In this document: positions 1 through 12,429 of the stretch, one piece after another
How positions within the stretch are numbered: position 1 is the first letter of the stretch
Layout: every line of letters starts with the position of its first letter
Assembly (NCBI GenBank): GCA_036971715.1
Contig: JAVHJL010000001.1
Coordinates: 496,001-560,000 of the forward strand
DNA length: 64,000 nucleotides
Reading direction: 5' to 3'
Source of the DNA: Arthrobotrys musiformis
Taxonomy: Eukaryota; Ascomycota; Orbiliomycetes; Orbiliales; Orbiliaceae
Made by a program: the position numbers and the translations under genes
The notes under the pieces: model-generated
Seen by the model: the letters and a program-made list of their open reading frames with translations, nothing else
Database searches by the model: none
What the model was told of the DNA's origin: nothing

Positions 1-47
1 ACTTCGGTATCCAAAAGCCAGTATATGGCAAGGAATAGAAAACTTAC

Positions 48-331
48 TGAACGACATTCGCCCTTTTGTGGAACTCCGGTATCATTCGCTTCATGCGAGC
101 GAAAAGCTCCAAGGTCTCTGGCTTTAGAGTTGTGTCGGGTGACTTATCCAACTCTGATTCGACAGCCTCGTCGACTCTCAAACGGAGACCGCGATAGAGA
201 AACGGGTCGGCGGCCGCGTTGAATCGCTTCGATACGAGAGCACAGTTGGCGAGATCTTTACTCGTAGCAGTCTCGTCGAGGAAGAGCTCCTCGAAGATGA
301 GGCCAAGGATTTCGTTCGAACACTTATCCAT
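48..331 (-). CDS. F-box protein, 5' exon only (cut by window edge)
   Basis: The first ATG in frame is at 331 and gives a protein starting MDKCSNEILGLIFEELF. Within about 50 residues it shows an F-box-like core with the pattern LANCALVSKRFNAAADPFLY, the segment that binds Skp1 in SCF ubiquitin ligases. An intron donor (GTAAGTTTTC on the minus strand) begins at 47, so this exon is 331..48 and the rest of the gene lies to the left of the window. F-box proteins of this type recruit substrates through a variable C-terminal region, which is not visible here. It heads a run of minus-strand F-box genes. The F-box assignment is by motif; the substrate is unknown. Confidence 0.7.
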
Positions 332-358
332 TGTGGCGTATGGTGTCTTCTTGGACAC

Positions 359-1133
359 ATTTTGATTAGCCCCATGTAAGTATCATCTAGAATTTATGTA
401 TAATGTATACTCACAATCCAAAGACTAATAGAGAGAAGGATAATGGATACAATGGCAGGAGTGGGACTAAGTCGACATATGCCCTTTGGCTTCAACTTTC
501 AAAGAGAGCCTGGCTTAGAAGTGATTATATAATAATATAAACGATGGAAGCACGAAACAAAGACGACTTGAGCGAAGAACAGATGAAGGTGATGGTGGAG
601 GAAGGAAGAGAGAGAGGTTGGAAGAAGAAGAAGGAGAAGGAGGATGAGAAGAAGGTGTGGACCGAAGACCTTAAATACCATTCGATGAGGGAAAAAAAGG
701 TCTTCAAGTTTGTGGGGATCTACGATATTATGCACGCTTCTATGAATTGTGAAGCTCATGATGCGGATTTAGTAGCTTCGAGTCTAGAGTCTGAACCCTA
801 CGAATTGGGAATTGGTAGCGAGAGTGTGTGCAGCGCGAAGTTCTGGGCGCGGGAGCGGGTCGAGACCGCATGGCGTGCAGTTTCCCAGTCTGGTCTGCGA
901 AGCGAAGAGTGTGCACGTGAGGGGAGTCGCTTGAGAAAAAAGGAATATGATATTGGATATGGACTTTAGCATCTACAAAGTTGAAAACCAAAGGTATGAA
1001 TACCATGCTGGTGCTGTTTCGCTGTACTCGAGGCTAATCTATAGTATTCCAATACCATTTAATGGGAAGTATCTGTATCTCAGCGATCTATATTGAATAA
1101 TATATATTCATGATCTATTATCTAAGTATACCC
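359..1133. other. Intergenic, no supported gene
   Basis: A purine-rich stretch (about 580-680, GAAGAAGGAG-type repeats) opens a 141-codon plus-strand ORF of low complexity with no recognisable domain. The rest is presumed promoter for the flanking minus-strand gene and 3' flank of the next one. Confidence 0.5.
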
Positions 1134-2734
1134 TCAAGCCCTTGTCGCGATATATCCTCGCTTTATATATCTCACCGGCTCCGGCAGAGATGGTATAATC
1201 TTCTCCAGCGATGCTCTCCCAATCGACCGAGCGAATGACACAGCGGGCTCCGATATCCTCCCATCAGGTGGATACTCGATACTACACCGCATGGTAGACT
1301 TCTGATACCCAAGATCCCAATGCACACTATTCAATCTCTCGAGACCCCTCTTCAGAACGCCGAACTTCTCGCATATCGGCAGGAGCTCCTCTTGTGTATA
1401 CTCTCGGGCATCGAGGTACTGTGGATCCCAGATACTAAGCTCCTCGATATTTTCGAACGACGACAGGTTCTCAGAAAGCTAGGATTCCATTTTATTAGCC
1501 AGTCATGTAAAGGATACAATGTATAAGGGTAAACGTACAGCTTCGAAGTCCGTATTCATAATATCACAGGCCACCTTTAACTCCCTAGCGCTCCCAAGGC
1601 CGACTTGATCAATCGACTGAATCGCCCCCGTACCGGGGAAATTATGCGCATGAATCTCAACCTCCTGAAGTTTCGGCAACGACCATTTCTTCACCGGCGA
1701 AATAACACCGTTCTTCCCGCGGACCCCATCTAATAAAATCGGATCCGTCTCGTCTAACTTCGAATAACTCGCAAATAGCTTGAACGCCGTAACCTCATCC
1801 GTCGCATGTTCGAATACCCCCACCAACTGATGAAAATACTCATACCCCATCTCCGTAGCCTCGAACTTTCTCCCCAGTATCACCGTCAAACTCCTAAGTT
1901 TCGACACGACACCTTTCGATAATATCCTCTCAACATCCGTCATATCCGCCGGTACCCCGCATATAACGTCTGGCTGTGCCGCAAGTCTGTGTCGTAGGGT
2001 TAACTCCTCAAGAGCCGGTTTGGAAACCAAAATACTGGCGACGACTCGTAGGTATCCGGTCCACGATACGGCAGCCCGTTCATCGAACTCGATACTCCGC
2101 AGATTCTGAAAGGGTTCGAATAGACTTATGAATGGATCTCCGTCGTCCATAACACCATAATACCGGGTTATAACGTCCATATCCTTGTAATACTGGTAAC
2201 CTCCCAAAACCGACATCTCCCTTCAATTAAAAACCCCATTAGCCATCTACCAAACCCCACGAGGACTTGTAAAAAGAACGATACGTACCGAACAAACCCC
2301 GCCCTCCTTCGGAACGAATTCAAATGCCCATCCGCCGGTGGCCACAACCCAAACATCATCGAAATCCCACTAACAACCGGCTCCAACAGGATCTCAAGTA
2401 ACATCCCAAACCCGCCGCTGAGTCCCATAACACAACTCGCATGAAACGGCATAACCCAATCGAACCGTCTGTATAAACACGGATAGACTATGCTCTTAAA
2501 CCGTCCGCAAGTCGCAGCGAAGCACACTCTATCCCAAGGCGTAAGAACATCGCTCTCAACAATCTGCAGGATGATTTCCGTGGGTAGCGAAGCCAGGGGA
2601 CTCGTCGTGATACAAGGTTTCCGTCTAAATCTAGCCAGATCCGGTAGCAGTCCCATTCTGGCAGAAGGCGATGTCAATCCCGGTTGAAGTGTTGTTCGAA
2701 GATTTGTGGAACCAAACCCGTAAAATATGATCAT
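1134..2734 (-). CDS. F-box protein
   Basis: Three exons on the minus strand: 2734..2289, 2220..1539 and 1478..1134, giving 490 residues. The introns are 68 and 60 nt; the second has a good branch point (GGCTAATAA) and a CCTAG acceptor, and both junctions keep frame. An F-box lies near residues 47-95 (LASLPTEIILQIVESDVL, then CFAATCGRFKSIVYPCLY). The remainder has Leu-rich segments typical of a divergent substrate-recognition region but no clear LRR or WD repeats. Expected role is substrate adaptor of an SCF E3 ligase. A second in-frame Met at residue 27 could also be the start. It lies in a cluster of related minus-strand genes. The substrate cannot be inferred. Confidence 0.8.
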
Positions 2735-3943
2735 GATAAGGAACAGAAAAGCCTCAAGAAGAATATCCCAAAAGCTTTATAAAAGCTAAAGCTTAAGGGA
2801 AAGGTAGAGGATTACTAACCAAAATACACGAATGCCCGTGGAACTAAGGGTGGAATAGATCCAGTAATTATAGCCTGTAGCCTGCGAATATATACATCGA
2901 AAACAGCAACCTTTTTTTAACATCTAACATTCTCCAAGAGGCTTACACGTATGTCGAACTCAAACGGGGAACCGTTGGAATGGTCCACGCCAAGCCGGAA
3001 ACCCAACCTCGAGACCGGTGGACCCCAAAGGGCTCTAGGGAAAGCGCATACCCGTTGGTATCTAGACCGTAAAAATGTCCATAATCAGTCGACGCAAGTC
3101 CTCCGTATCTGACCAAAGCTACCGGCCGGCGGAAATATTATCTGGATTGCAGCCTATTCGCAATGCTATAAGCTAATTTAACCAGGGGGGTCCCACTGGC
3201 CGTGGTTAGCGAACGCCTGATTGGGTTCGCAAAGCTCATTGTTATCCATGCACGCATTTTAGGGCTGATGGCTGCATCTACAGAGCATCTGCCTCCCTAT
3301 ATTGAGCAATTGAGTCCCACCGCCCGTCACAGCCACGGACCGTTTTAAAAACACTCGTGGCGTGCTGTCACCGAGGTCAATAGTAATAATATGAAACAAA
3401 GTCAGGGAATATACGAAAAAGGGTGGAGCCCTATGGCCTTGAAAGCACGCTACGACGTCAGAGCAAGAGCCGGATAGTGTAATACGGAGGGTTTGGTATG
3501 TGGCCATGCATGTGGGGGTATCGCCAATTTACAACAAATACCAAAAATAATCCGCAACAAGCCCACGTTGTATTTCACATTTTATTAAAAAGATTTTTAA
3601 ACAAAAATCTCAAAATTAAACAAATTAAAAGAATTCGGAGCCCCCGAGCTCTAGGCACGCTCGGTAAGTCAGCTTCCAGAAGCTAGTGTATACGTGTGTA
3701 GAATTCCCCGCCAGTCGTTAAGAATCGGTACGTGGAGGGCAGGGCGGGGTGTTATGCCAAAAAACCCCCGACATAGAATATCATAACCTCTCAACGTAAG
3801 AGCCTGGCGGGGATAATTCGGGAACAGGCGTGAAATATTCCACTCTATTAGCAAGGCAGATCAAGGAAATGAAAAGGTAAAAATTCAAATGTTGTGTCTA
3901 GCTTATAGCCTCGCAGCTCTCGGTCTAACTATAGTACTCATAG
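2735..3943. other. Intergenic, no supported gene
   Basis: Only short ORFs without recognisable domains are present. A-rich and T-rich runs occur near 3530-3620. Nothing else stands out. Confidence 0.5.
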
Positions 3944-4440
3944 TCATCGGCCCCAATACTCCTCCGTCTGCAATTCAATCACCACCACAGTTTGCGAAGA
4001 AATAAAATCCACATGCTGGCGGAAAGTAGTATCATCTTGCCGAAAGCTCATTTGCTCAAATAAATAGATCGTCTCCAGGCTCTTGTTGGCAGCAAATAGA
4101 GTGCCTTGGTGCTCCCAAAGCTCGCACCCAAGCCAGTGCACCCCAGTAATATATGTATCTCCAGACTAGTTACCCAGAAAAACAGCCAAAGTCATTTCAA
4201 ATATCCTCACATCAATGGTATTTCGCGCAGGGGCCTTCAATGCCGAACAAAAACGCCCCATCTCTCCCTCAAATTTTCTCCCTCCCGCGGTCGATTCTCA
4301 CAAGATATTTTCTTAAAGACCCTTTCCATAGTAATAAAATGAGCTGTCTTCGACGTCAACGAAACGTTTCTGCCATTCTCTATATCTTCAAAGATTTCGT
4401 ATCGAGTAAGATATTTGTGATCAATTCGGTAGGCTGATGC
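3944..4440 (-). pseudogene. Probable remnant of an F-box-family gene (C-terminal part)
   Basis: Two adjacent minus-strand frames look like the tail of an F-box-family protein. The first, about 4440..4237, reads TRYEIFEDIENGRNVSLT and then ERVFKKISCEN before a TGA. It resembles the FRYKIVRDAGGNVTLEF segment near the C-terminus of the intact F-box protein at 4616..6042. The second, 4141..3944, encodes ANKSLETIYLFEQMSF and ends EEYWGR. No F-box, start codon or plausible joining intron was found upstream, and the neighbouring gene ends at 4616. I read this as a decayed tandem copy. The alternative is chance ORFs, so confidence is low. Confidence 0.35.
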
Positions 4441-4615
4441 CGTAAGAGTAGGAAGAGGTGGTCGAGAGAAAGAGGCTCAATTCTACCAAAGATCAAATCC
4501 GTGTATTTGCAAAGCTCTACAGCCACCCCACGAACACTTCACGAATATCGCGATATCTATCCACCGGCTCTTCACCGCCATAATACGCACCGCTCTAATA
4601 TGCATAATCAACTAC

Positions 4616-6042
4616 CTACGCCTCCTTCTCAAACAATACCAAGTCCTGCCAATTAACCCTCGCCGGCGGAAACCTTTTACCAAGCTCACGATCATCATCA
4701 CCATCCCCCCTAGGCAAAATCTCAACGTCTTTATACCGTCCCTGGTAATCAGCACACTCCCCACCAACCACCTTTTCAAACTTTTCCCTCTCAAACTCCA
4801 GCGTGACGTTCCCTCCTGCATCCCGAACGATCTTATAACGAAACAAAACCGGTGTCGCATAGGCGCTGTACCATTTTATCAGTTTTAGATGTTGCAGATG
4901 TGCCAAAAGGATCTTTGCGTCGTCGAAGGCCGGGGTGATGGCGATGTGGAAGATACGATGGGAGTCTCCGCAGATTGAGCAGCGGAAGTATTCGTGAGAG
5001 TGGAAGAGATCGAGGTGTGCTAGATTTTTGAACGGAAGGAAGCGGTCCAGAATCTTTTTTTTCATCACATAAGTATATCTAGTTTAAATTTATGAAGAGT
5101 GAAAAAAAAAAAAAGGAATACATACCTCCGTATCGGTCCTCCAGTTCATCGGCCGAGGACCGGATAGAGCACTCACATTCCTCATCGTCTCAGCCGTCAA
5201 TATATCCGATAACGAAGCACGCGCCAACCTCAAGTTCCGAACACGGAGGACCTTAAGTTTAGGAAACGACAGACGTCTACACTTCAACAACGGCTCCCTC
5301 TGTTCTTCCGCATGGATCCTCAAAGAACCATCCAATATCAATGTTCGCAGATCCCCCGTCACCCGTCCCAGCATGCCGACTATTTTAATAAACTGCTCCA
5401 CCCGCTTCAGCTCATACCCACTGATCTTCTTGTCCAGCGCGAAGAGCGATATATGCAACCCCCGAAGCCTCGGTACAGACAGAGAATTCACACCCTCAAA
5501 CTCAGACAACGGAACATCCGGCCCCCGTCCGCGTTCACCAAGGTTGGGTTGTAAAGTCAAATACTTCAACCCCGGTTTCGTCTCCAGTTGTTTCCTAAGG
5601 ATGGAGTGGAAATCAAACCACGAAGTCTCGCTGCTTTCGAAAAACACCAACGTCTCGGCCTTCTCGAACGGCAGCAGGGCGTCGCGGATTATGCTCCCGT
5701 GGCATCCCTGGACGTTGTGGTGGTAGAACGACTTGGATTCGGTGAGCAGTTCGATCTCCCTGGTCCGAGACACAACGGTCAATATTTGCCATCCCGGTAG
5801 CTTTCTTGGAGAAAGAGGTATACTAACCGAACCTCCCCCGCCCTCTTCACATAACACCCATAACACTCTTCACCCTCCAGTATCGCCTCATCGCATAATC
5901 CATAACTCAGACTAATCCTCCGGAACAAATGCCGTAGAGAAATACTCCTAATCCGATGACAAGCGAGGCTGAACTCCTTCAAATCCGCAGGCGACAGGAA
6001 GAACGCAATCCGATCGATCAGTTCGTTGGGTAGCGTCTCCAT
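4616..6042 (-). CDS. F-box protein
   Basis: Three exons, 6042..5828, 5759..5126 and 5053..4616, give 428 residues in one frame. The introns are 68 nt (acceptor ACCAG) and 72 nt (acceptor AAAAG just after an A-run). The start is METLPNELIDRIAFFLSPAD, an F-box at the extreme N-terminus continuing FSLACHRIRSISLRHLFRRI. Downstream are Leu-rich stretches (LRGLHISLF, LRTLILDGSL, LKVLRVRNLRLA) compatible with an irregular LRR substrate-binding region. Predicted role: Skp1-binding substrate adaptor of an SCF ubiquitin ligase. It resembles the neighbouring F-box genes in strand and layout. The substrate is unknown. Confidence 0.82.
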
Positions 6043-6763
6043 CCTTGTCTCTTCCTCCCTCTTACATTACCGTACCTGTCAGGGCGATGTGTCGCTTACT
6101 TCTAGTCGAATTCGGGGTGGTTTTTGGGGGTGAGATTATAGTCCTCGGGGATCCACCTCCATTCCTTAGCTTAGCTTAGCTTTTTTATCGGATCGATTTT
6201 ATTGTATCATCTGCAGCAGGGCGCATGCAGGCTGACGACAGAGGTTGGAGTCCTCTTTTACAAATTCCGACCAATCGCTGGGGCCAAATTGCAACGTCTG
6301 CAACGCGCGGGAATTGTGTTGCGTCTGAGGTCCACGAACGTTACGAGTTTCGAAACAGTAATATGTTTTTATTAAGAACTGGAGAGCTATAGAGCCCCCC
6401 CTTTATGGCCTAGTTACATGTAGTGCACTGAGCTATTCACAGGATTGATACCGACAGTGGCCAGGCTATTTAACAGGCCACCGGACGGATAACTCCTCGA
6501 ATAAAAGGAAAAGCCCGTAGAACAATGTATGTAGGCAGAGGCAGAGGGCAAGTAGAGTACAATAGTAGCCGTAATGTGATCCATCCATTTTTCTTTCGTT
6601 TTTTGCACGGTTAGCCATAATAATCCCCTATAATATGTAAGTACGGGATGTTAGTCGGGAGGTCAGGACCCATTGCCAGGGCGTGTAGTAACTCACTTCC
6701 ATTCGGGGGGGAAAAAGAATTTACACAAAAGGAAAGGGCAAAGATATCGAGGGGCGAGCCACT
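6043..6763. other. Intergenic, no supported gene
   Basis: Contains the repeated pentamer AGCTT/TAGCT around 6165-6185. It is probably the promoter of the F-box gene on its left and the 3' flank of the one on its right. No coding signal was seen. Confidence 0.5.
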
Positions 6764-8171
6764 TCAGGTCAAGACAACCTTCCTCCAGTAATACCAATTC
6801 TCCTGAAACCCGAATATATTAGGAGCATCCACGAGATCCGGCTTAGTGGCCATCTCAGCTTCCTTCACAACAATCCCGGCATCATCGCTCCTGAGAACGA
6901 TAAAGTCCTTCCCACACTCGTCGGTCTGTCCGCGGATATTTTTGAGCCTTGGAACGACGGAGCAGAAGACTGGTAACTGTTCAGCCCAGGCGTCCCAAAA
7001 TTCCTGAGGGATGGTTTCGCCGGTTTGAGGCCATACGTCAATGTTAATGGTGTCGCCCATGTTGATCCAAAGGTAAGTCAGGTTCGGGAAGTGTTGGAGG
7101 ACTTCGATGAGCTGTTTGGTTGGAGGTCAGCATCAACTGGAAATAGTTTTCGGGGAAAAAATACTAATACACGGCAAAGGGAATAAGGAAACTCACTTCT
7201 GACGCATCTTTCTTAAATGCAGTCACGCTAGCAACACCAGGATACAAAACCCTGATGTTAACAAGAATCGACAACCACGTGACTTTCGCAAAGCTGTCCA
7301 ACGTCATGAACTGAGAGAGATTATCAAAGTAGCAAAGAGCATCAATGTCGAGGAACTTGAGAGATGGCATTGACAACGGGCGCGAAGCCAGATCGACTCC
7401 ATCGGGGTCCAAACCATTCAAACTTGGTTCTTCGGCCGTCATATCAGTAGTTTCACTACCCTCAAGGTTGAACCCAAATTCCTCGAGAGAGGAGGTGGCA
7501 TTGCTGAAGATGTTCAAGAATGGCTTGAAAATGTATTCACCGCGTTCATGGGACTGTCGACTACCCGGCAACACGTATATGTCAAGTGCCTTGAGACGGT
7601 ACTGTCTGGCGGTGTAGAGCTTGTAATCGGCCCAAACCAGATAGGCGGCGGTGGGAGGGCACGGGCCGAAATCTATAATCCAGAGGCTCAATTTCTCAAG
7701 ACGGGGGCAGCGAGCGAGGAGGCGGCCAACCAGGCCGCATCTACCTTCCCACGTAAAAGCCACGCACTCCAGTAGACAAAATTCCCTGAGTCCTGGGAGC
7801 AAATCAATGAGTTCAAAAACTGGGGACTCGCGAGGCCACTCCCCTAGGGGATGGACATTCCCGTAGTGGTAATCGAGGCGGAGGACCCTGTTCCTGCTGT
7901 TAGTACATCTCCATGCCCTTTTCGAAGAATGGTCCTAGGAATACTAACCGAACGTGAGCAGCATTTTTTTTCAAACACTCGATTTTATCTTGGGACTGGT
8001 TCATTCTAAAAGCCGGGAAAGTGATAGTCCACTCGTCCCACAAGAAACGAGCCGAGGCGGTACGACAGAGACGAGAGCAACTCGAGAATTTGATGAGAGA
8101 CTCCTTGTCGAGGAACTTGGCGATGTTTTCGGTGGCCTCAAACGGGATGGAAGCGAAGTGGTTCTTTGGGA
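6764..8171 (-). CDS. F-box protein; first exon not resolved
   Basis: Exons on the minus strand are 8171..7949 (5' boundary a likely TGTAG acceptor), 7893..7197 and 7111..6764. The introns at 7948..7894 (branch GTACTAACAG) and 7196..7112 both keep frame. The first visible exon encodes an F-box: FEATENIAKFLDKESLIKFS then SRLCRTASARFLWDEW. The rest carries Leu-rich segments (LLPGLREFCLLECVAF, LARCPRLEKLSLWIIDF, MPSLKFLDIDALCYF) that look like degenerate LRRs. No in-frame ATG lies between an upstream stop and the F-box, so a short 5' exon must sit upstream within 8172-8500, or the gene is broken at its start. Likely role: SCF substrate adaptor. Confidence 0.72.
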
Positions 8172-8648
8172 CTACAGCGGACGCAAAGTTCTTTCTTTAA
8201 GGTATCTTGGAGGTTAATAACCAGGTATTAGATACCTACATCAGGTTTATATTTCTAGGGGTCGACTGTTTTCGGGGCAGCAATATTTAGATTCCTATTC
8301 AATTGCTGGACAGGCCGAACCAAGGCATACAGCGGTGATATATATTCCCTCAAGATCCCAAGGAACTTGTCTGGTAGGCATAATGAAACCCATAATCATC
8401 ATTTATCATCTGTATTAAACATTAAAAAGAACCCATTCTATCTACAAAAACAAGGTAATACGTAAACTATCCCCCCGCCGGCTCAAAGGAGAATCCGATC
8501 CACCTCCATCCAAAGTAAACATCCCATGTACAAAACTACCCTACCTACTTTCCTACCAAATAAACCCTTTCAAATATTCACAAAAAAGAGTGCTGCCAAA
8601 AAGCCTTCTGAAGAATTGGGTTACCCAAAGACCTATTTGAAGATGCGT
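8172..8648. other. Intergenic; should hold the missing first exon of the F-box gene to its left
   Basis: Several ATG codons occur on the minus strand (for example near 8370), but none joins convincingly to the 8171 acceptor. Otherwise AT-rich with no coding signal. Confidence 0.35.
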
Positions 8649-9900
8649 TCAAGCAGTCTTCTGCGGCAAAGGCGGGAGTTCGGTTCCAAACACCCGATCC
8701 CAGAATCTGCTGGTGACTCCGAACCCATTCTCATAGTCGGCGAAGTGGTGTTGGAGGTGGTATTTCTTGAGTTCTTGGTAGTACGATGGAAGCCTTTGAA
8801 AATGTACATGTTAGCACGTAGTTTTTACTGTTGTTGAAGGTGGTTTACTCACTTCTTATGATGGAGGAAGTAATGTGTCAGATCGTAGCAGACGTATCCG
8901 AATATCCCTCCGCAGTAGACAGCGGTGCCGATATACCAATTCGACGCGAAGATGGTATGTGCAAATTTCCACCACGGGGTAGCGAGAGCAACAAACAGCG
9001 TCGGTGGCATGACGAGACGGTACCGGTCCATGGGGAGGTAATGGTGGATTCCGTGCAGGAGGAAGTGTAGCGTTATCGCTATATTATGGTCCGGAAGGTA
9101 TCTACCCACGAATATTAATATCTGACATACCAACTATAAAGAGTGAAGAAGGGGAACACATACTCATCGAGATGGAATAAAAACCTATGAAGGACATACT
9201 CCACCAACGTCCAAATCGCAATCCCACTGACGAAGCAAAACGCCAACCTCTCATTCGACAACCCTTGGCTCGCCATCCAAACCCCATAACCGATGCAAGG
9301 TAACCAAATCGTAGGAATAACCCACCAAGGCGTCTTACTCAACGGCTCCAAGAAATTCCCAAACAACGGAGCGGATTCTCCACCCTTGTAGTGTCGCGGC
9401 CGATGGACCTGCTTCAGATAAAACTCCTTTGAAAAATTCCCACGCCAGACCTGCATGAACATCGGCTTGTCGAGATCGATGAATTTATGCTGTTTGAAGT
9501 CGCTGCCGATGTCGGTTTCGACGGAGAGGTCTTCGGCTGTAGACATACCCGTGGCTTCGTAGGTAGGAACGGATCTCTTGGCGACACCATTGCCGTTCGC
9601 AAGTTTGACTGCATCGCCGCCCTCCTCGGAGCTCAAGAACCCAACGAGACTATCGTCGAGGATCTCATACGCAGCATCGGAGTGGACGTGCGATGCAGGG
9701 TCGGCGATGATTTCGGTGATATCTTTGCCGGCGTAGTCGAGAATCAAGTCGTCGCCACCGGGATGGTCGGGAAGAAACTCGGTCAGGTCGTAGACTTTGG
9801 AGCCCATGGTTACATAGCAGGACTTCTTGGACGAGTGGTTTTTGGCCAGCTCGGCCTGCGTGAAGGTTGGCAGGTTTGCGGACGGCATCGTATTGATCAT
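8649..9900 (-). CDS. SCS7: Sphingolipid alpha-hydroxylase (fatty acid 2-hydroxylase)
   Basis: Exons 9900..9164, 9101..8853 and 8793..8649 give 376 residues, close to yeast Scs7 (384). It hydroxylates the alpha carbon of very-long-chain fatty acids in ceramides, in the ER membrane. An N-terminal cytochrome b5 domain (about residues 10-85) contains the heme motif DHPGGDDLILDYAGKDIT. The C-terminal hydroxylase domain has the di-iron histidine clusters HRFLFH, HFLLHGIHHYLPMDRYR, HYFLHH and HLQHHFADYENGFG. Hydrophobic segments lie around WWVIPTIWLPCIGYGVW and RLAFCFVSGIAIWTLVEY. The start is the first true ATG; the frame extends only four codons further up to a TTG. Both introns are in frame. The family assignment is secure. 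Confidence 0.95.
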
Positions 9901-9968
9901 TGTCGATATCAATCTTGGTACTGATATTGATGTTGAGGCCGATATTTATATCGATATTGATATTGGCG
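9901..9968. repeat. Imperfect GATATT-type repeat in the SCS7 5' leader
   Basis: Immediately upstream of the SCS7 ATG the plus strand reads as repeated GATATTGAT/GATATC units, for example near 9905, 9921, 9940 and 9953. It is probably in the 5' untranslated region. No known factor site is claimed. Confidence 0.5.
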
Positions 9969-10890
9969 TTGGAGAGCACAAAAAGGGAAACGGAGACGTC
10001 GGACAACGCGGGAACCGAAGATCCGTCCACTTGCTCTTCAAAACAAACAGCCGTCCGTCCAAATCGATCCAAAGAAGCCCTGAAATATAATCTTATGGCA
10101 AAGCTGCTTCTTCCCGCCAAACTCCGAAATGACCAAAATCTTCTTCAAGTCAATAAAAAAAATAAAAATAAAAAAATGGAGGGAAAGAGAGGAGAGGAAA
10201 AGGTGCGGGAAGGAGGCAGATATTAAGGGGAAAGAGAGCTTGGAGCTGTCTAAACGAAGAAAACGATCTGGCAAGACTCGGCTAGTCCACCAAAAAAGCC
10301 TGCTTGCCCCTGGCTTGGAACGACCAATCGCATGGATACTTCCCCCAGGCTTTTATCTGATCGCGGTGGATTGCTTGTGGTGTGACCATGGCGATACGTT
10401 GGCTTGTGCAGAGCTTATATTCACGGGCATGTGTAAGCCCGAATGGACTGCAAAATTAATCAATCGACCGGGGAGTCGGCTGTAACAGCTTTCAATGGCA
10501 GTAATTACGACGTAAAAACCGGTACCCTCGGGTGCCGAAGAAGCATCTATAACGTTAACGTTGCAATGGGAATGGATTCTAGATTCGGGTATCTCGTATA
10601 AAGGCATATCAAAGCGATAGCTCGATAGATCCGGATCTATAGCTAGGTGTAGCTAGCTATAGCCGTATACGCACACACCGGACGTCATCTCGTATAAAGA
10701 TGCGTATGTGCGCGCGTATATGTGTGGAGAACAGCCGCATGATGCATGTGCCACTCTCCCGATGTTTATGCTTAATCTCAATGTCCCGTTAGTCCAAGTT
10801 GAACAAGGCCAGTCTCGAGGGCCTCGTAAACAGTTTCGAAACCACCGGCCGGGTCCAAAGTACTCCCGTACCCGAGCAGAGGCAATTCCC
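9969..10890. other. Intergenic, promoter side of SCS7
   Basis: Holds an A-rich run near 10150-10180 and GCTAGCTATAG-type repeats near 10630-10665. No supported gene. Confidence 0.5.
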
Positions 10891-11488
10891 TCAACCCCTC
10901 TCCTTCTCCCAAACACCCCTCACAACCTCAACGACATCCCTCACAACCCCCATCTCCTCCTCCACACTCCCACCAGCCCCCATCGCCGCAAAATTCATGG
11001 AGTTCCCAAGGTAAACCGGCACCTGCAGCCGTCTGGCCAGGATCCTCGCAATCCGCTCCGTCGTCTCCAACGTCGCCATATCCGTCACCAAGGGCGTACA
11101 CACCGTCTCTTTGCTATCCCTCTACTCAAACCACCGTATTAGCATATAATATATAATATTGATAGATAAATGAAAAGCGGGAAAATACCAAAGAAGGCAT
11201 AGCGTAGACAAAACTTCCCACTCCGACTTTTCCACGGGGAATAGCAGCATCGCCCACTCTCATAGGATTCAAGACATCTTCAGCAGATGTAGAGGAACTG
11301 TTCACCCCGGGTATCGATAATATCGATGGGTCGAGTGGGGTAGCAGATGTGGTCGTGAGGAAGAGGAGAATATGGCGGGACGCGATGGTCAGATGGAGGT
11401 GCAGCGATGTGTCTGCTGTGCGAGGCAACGGGAGGGATAGTTGGCGGGTCTGCTGGACCTGGTCCGAGGCGGTTGACGGCGTGGTCAT
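10891..11488 (-). CDS. Proteasome assembly chaperone 4-like protein (PAC4/Pba4 type)
   Basis: Exons 11488..11189 and 11121..10891 give 176 residues with a phase-0 intron. The N-terminal half has the beta-strand pattern TSLHLHLTIASRHILLFLTT, then VGSFVYAMPS just before the intron. The C-terminal half reads CTPLVTDMATLETTERIARI followed by LARRLQVPVYLGNSM. This matches the layout of PSMG4/Pba4: a strand pair, an acidic TD step, a helix with an LARR core, then VYxxxN. PAC4 pairs with PAC3 to build the alpha-ring of the 20S proteasome. The insert between the halves (a Ser/Thr-rich loop) is longer than in the human protein. The assignment is from memory of the family pattern, so moderate certainty. 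Confidence 0.7.
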
Positions 11489-12429
11489 TGCAAATATCTA
11501 TAACTCTGATATCCTTGAGAGTTGGTGAGGAATCCAGAAGGTTGTCGTGCCTCTCGACAGTGGAGGTTGAAGCAACGCAATCGGCCGAGAAGACCTTTTA
11601 TATAAAAATATAAAACCGCCTCGTAAACCGGATAGATCACGAACACTTGTGTATATCAATTGTAACTTTTGATTGGATCATTAGATTCTCAATACATCGA
11701 TATCCCAAACATTTGCACTCAATCAACTTTCAAGATTAGTCTCGAGATCTCAAAATGCCAAATGAAATTTGAAATGGAAATGGATATGGTGCAAGGAAAT
11801 ATAGAAAAAGAACCGTTTGTGTATATTTGGCATCGATCATCCAGCCAGTATAATAGCTACAAGGAGAAATAAAAAGGAGACTTCAAAAATCCAGTTCTCA
11901 GGCTTACAAGGGAATCCAAAACGAGTATAAAGAGATAAATATAAAAAAAGAACAAACTTGACACCCGCTACCCTTCCGTGCGATAATAAACAAAAGAAAA
12001 CGGAGAAGAAGAAAGAACTGATAAACAACCCAATCCCACCAAGAAACCCCAAGATAGATAGATAGCGAGTGACCTGTGCTAAAAAAAAGCATAACAAAAG
12101 AACGGAGAGTGTAATGGTTTCGATACAAAGAGGAAAAAAACGCCGGAAATGATGAACCAGTATGGATGAACCAAATTGCCGTGACTTTGGTTCGTAGACG
12201 TGTGCGGGAGAAAAAACACCCGGTGTTCTAGGAGTAGGGAATAGGTCTATACAAAAGCGATGTGCTGGGACGCAAGAGCCTCACTGTGACATTAAAAGCC
12301 TGGAGAACCGGTTTTTGATAGTGAATCCAAAGAAACGACTTGAGAAGTTTAGATATATAAAACGGTGCCCGGTCTTTCATCGCCAAAGGATCATAATCGC
12401 AAAATTGGTTGTTGTTTTTTTTTGTTTTT
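11489..12429. other. Intergenic, no supported gene
   Basis: AT-rich. It lies between the 5' end of the chaperone gene and the 3' end of SSH4, and includes T-runs at 12410-12432 just beyond the SSH4 stop. No coding signal. Confidence 0.5.

Noticed and set aside
544..969. 141-codon plus-strand ORF
   Set aside because: The first third is a GAAGAAGGAG simple repeat, with no domain and competing ORFs on the other strand.
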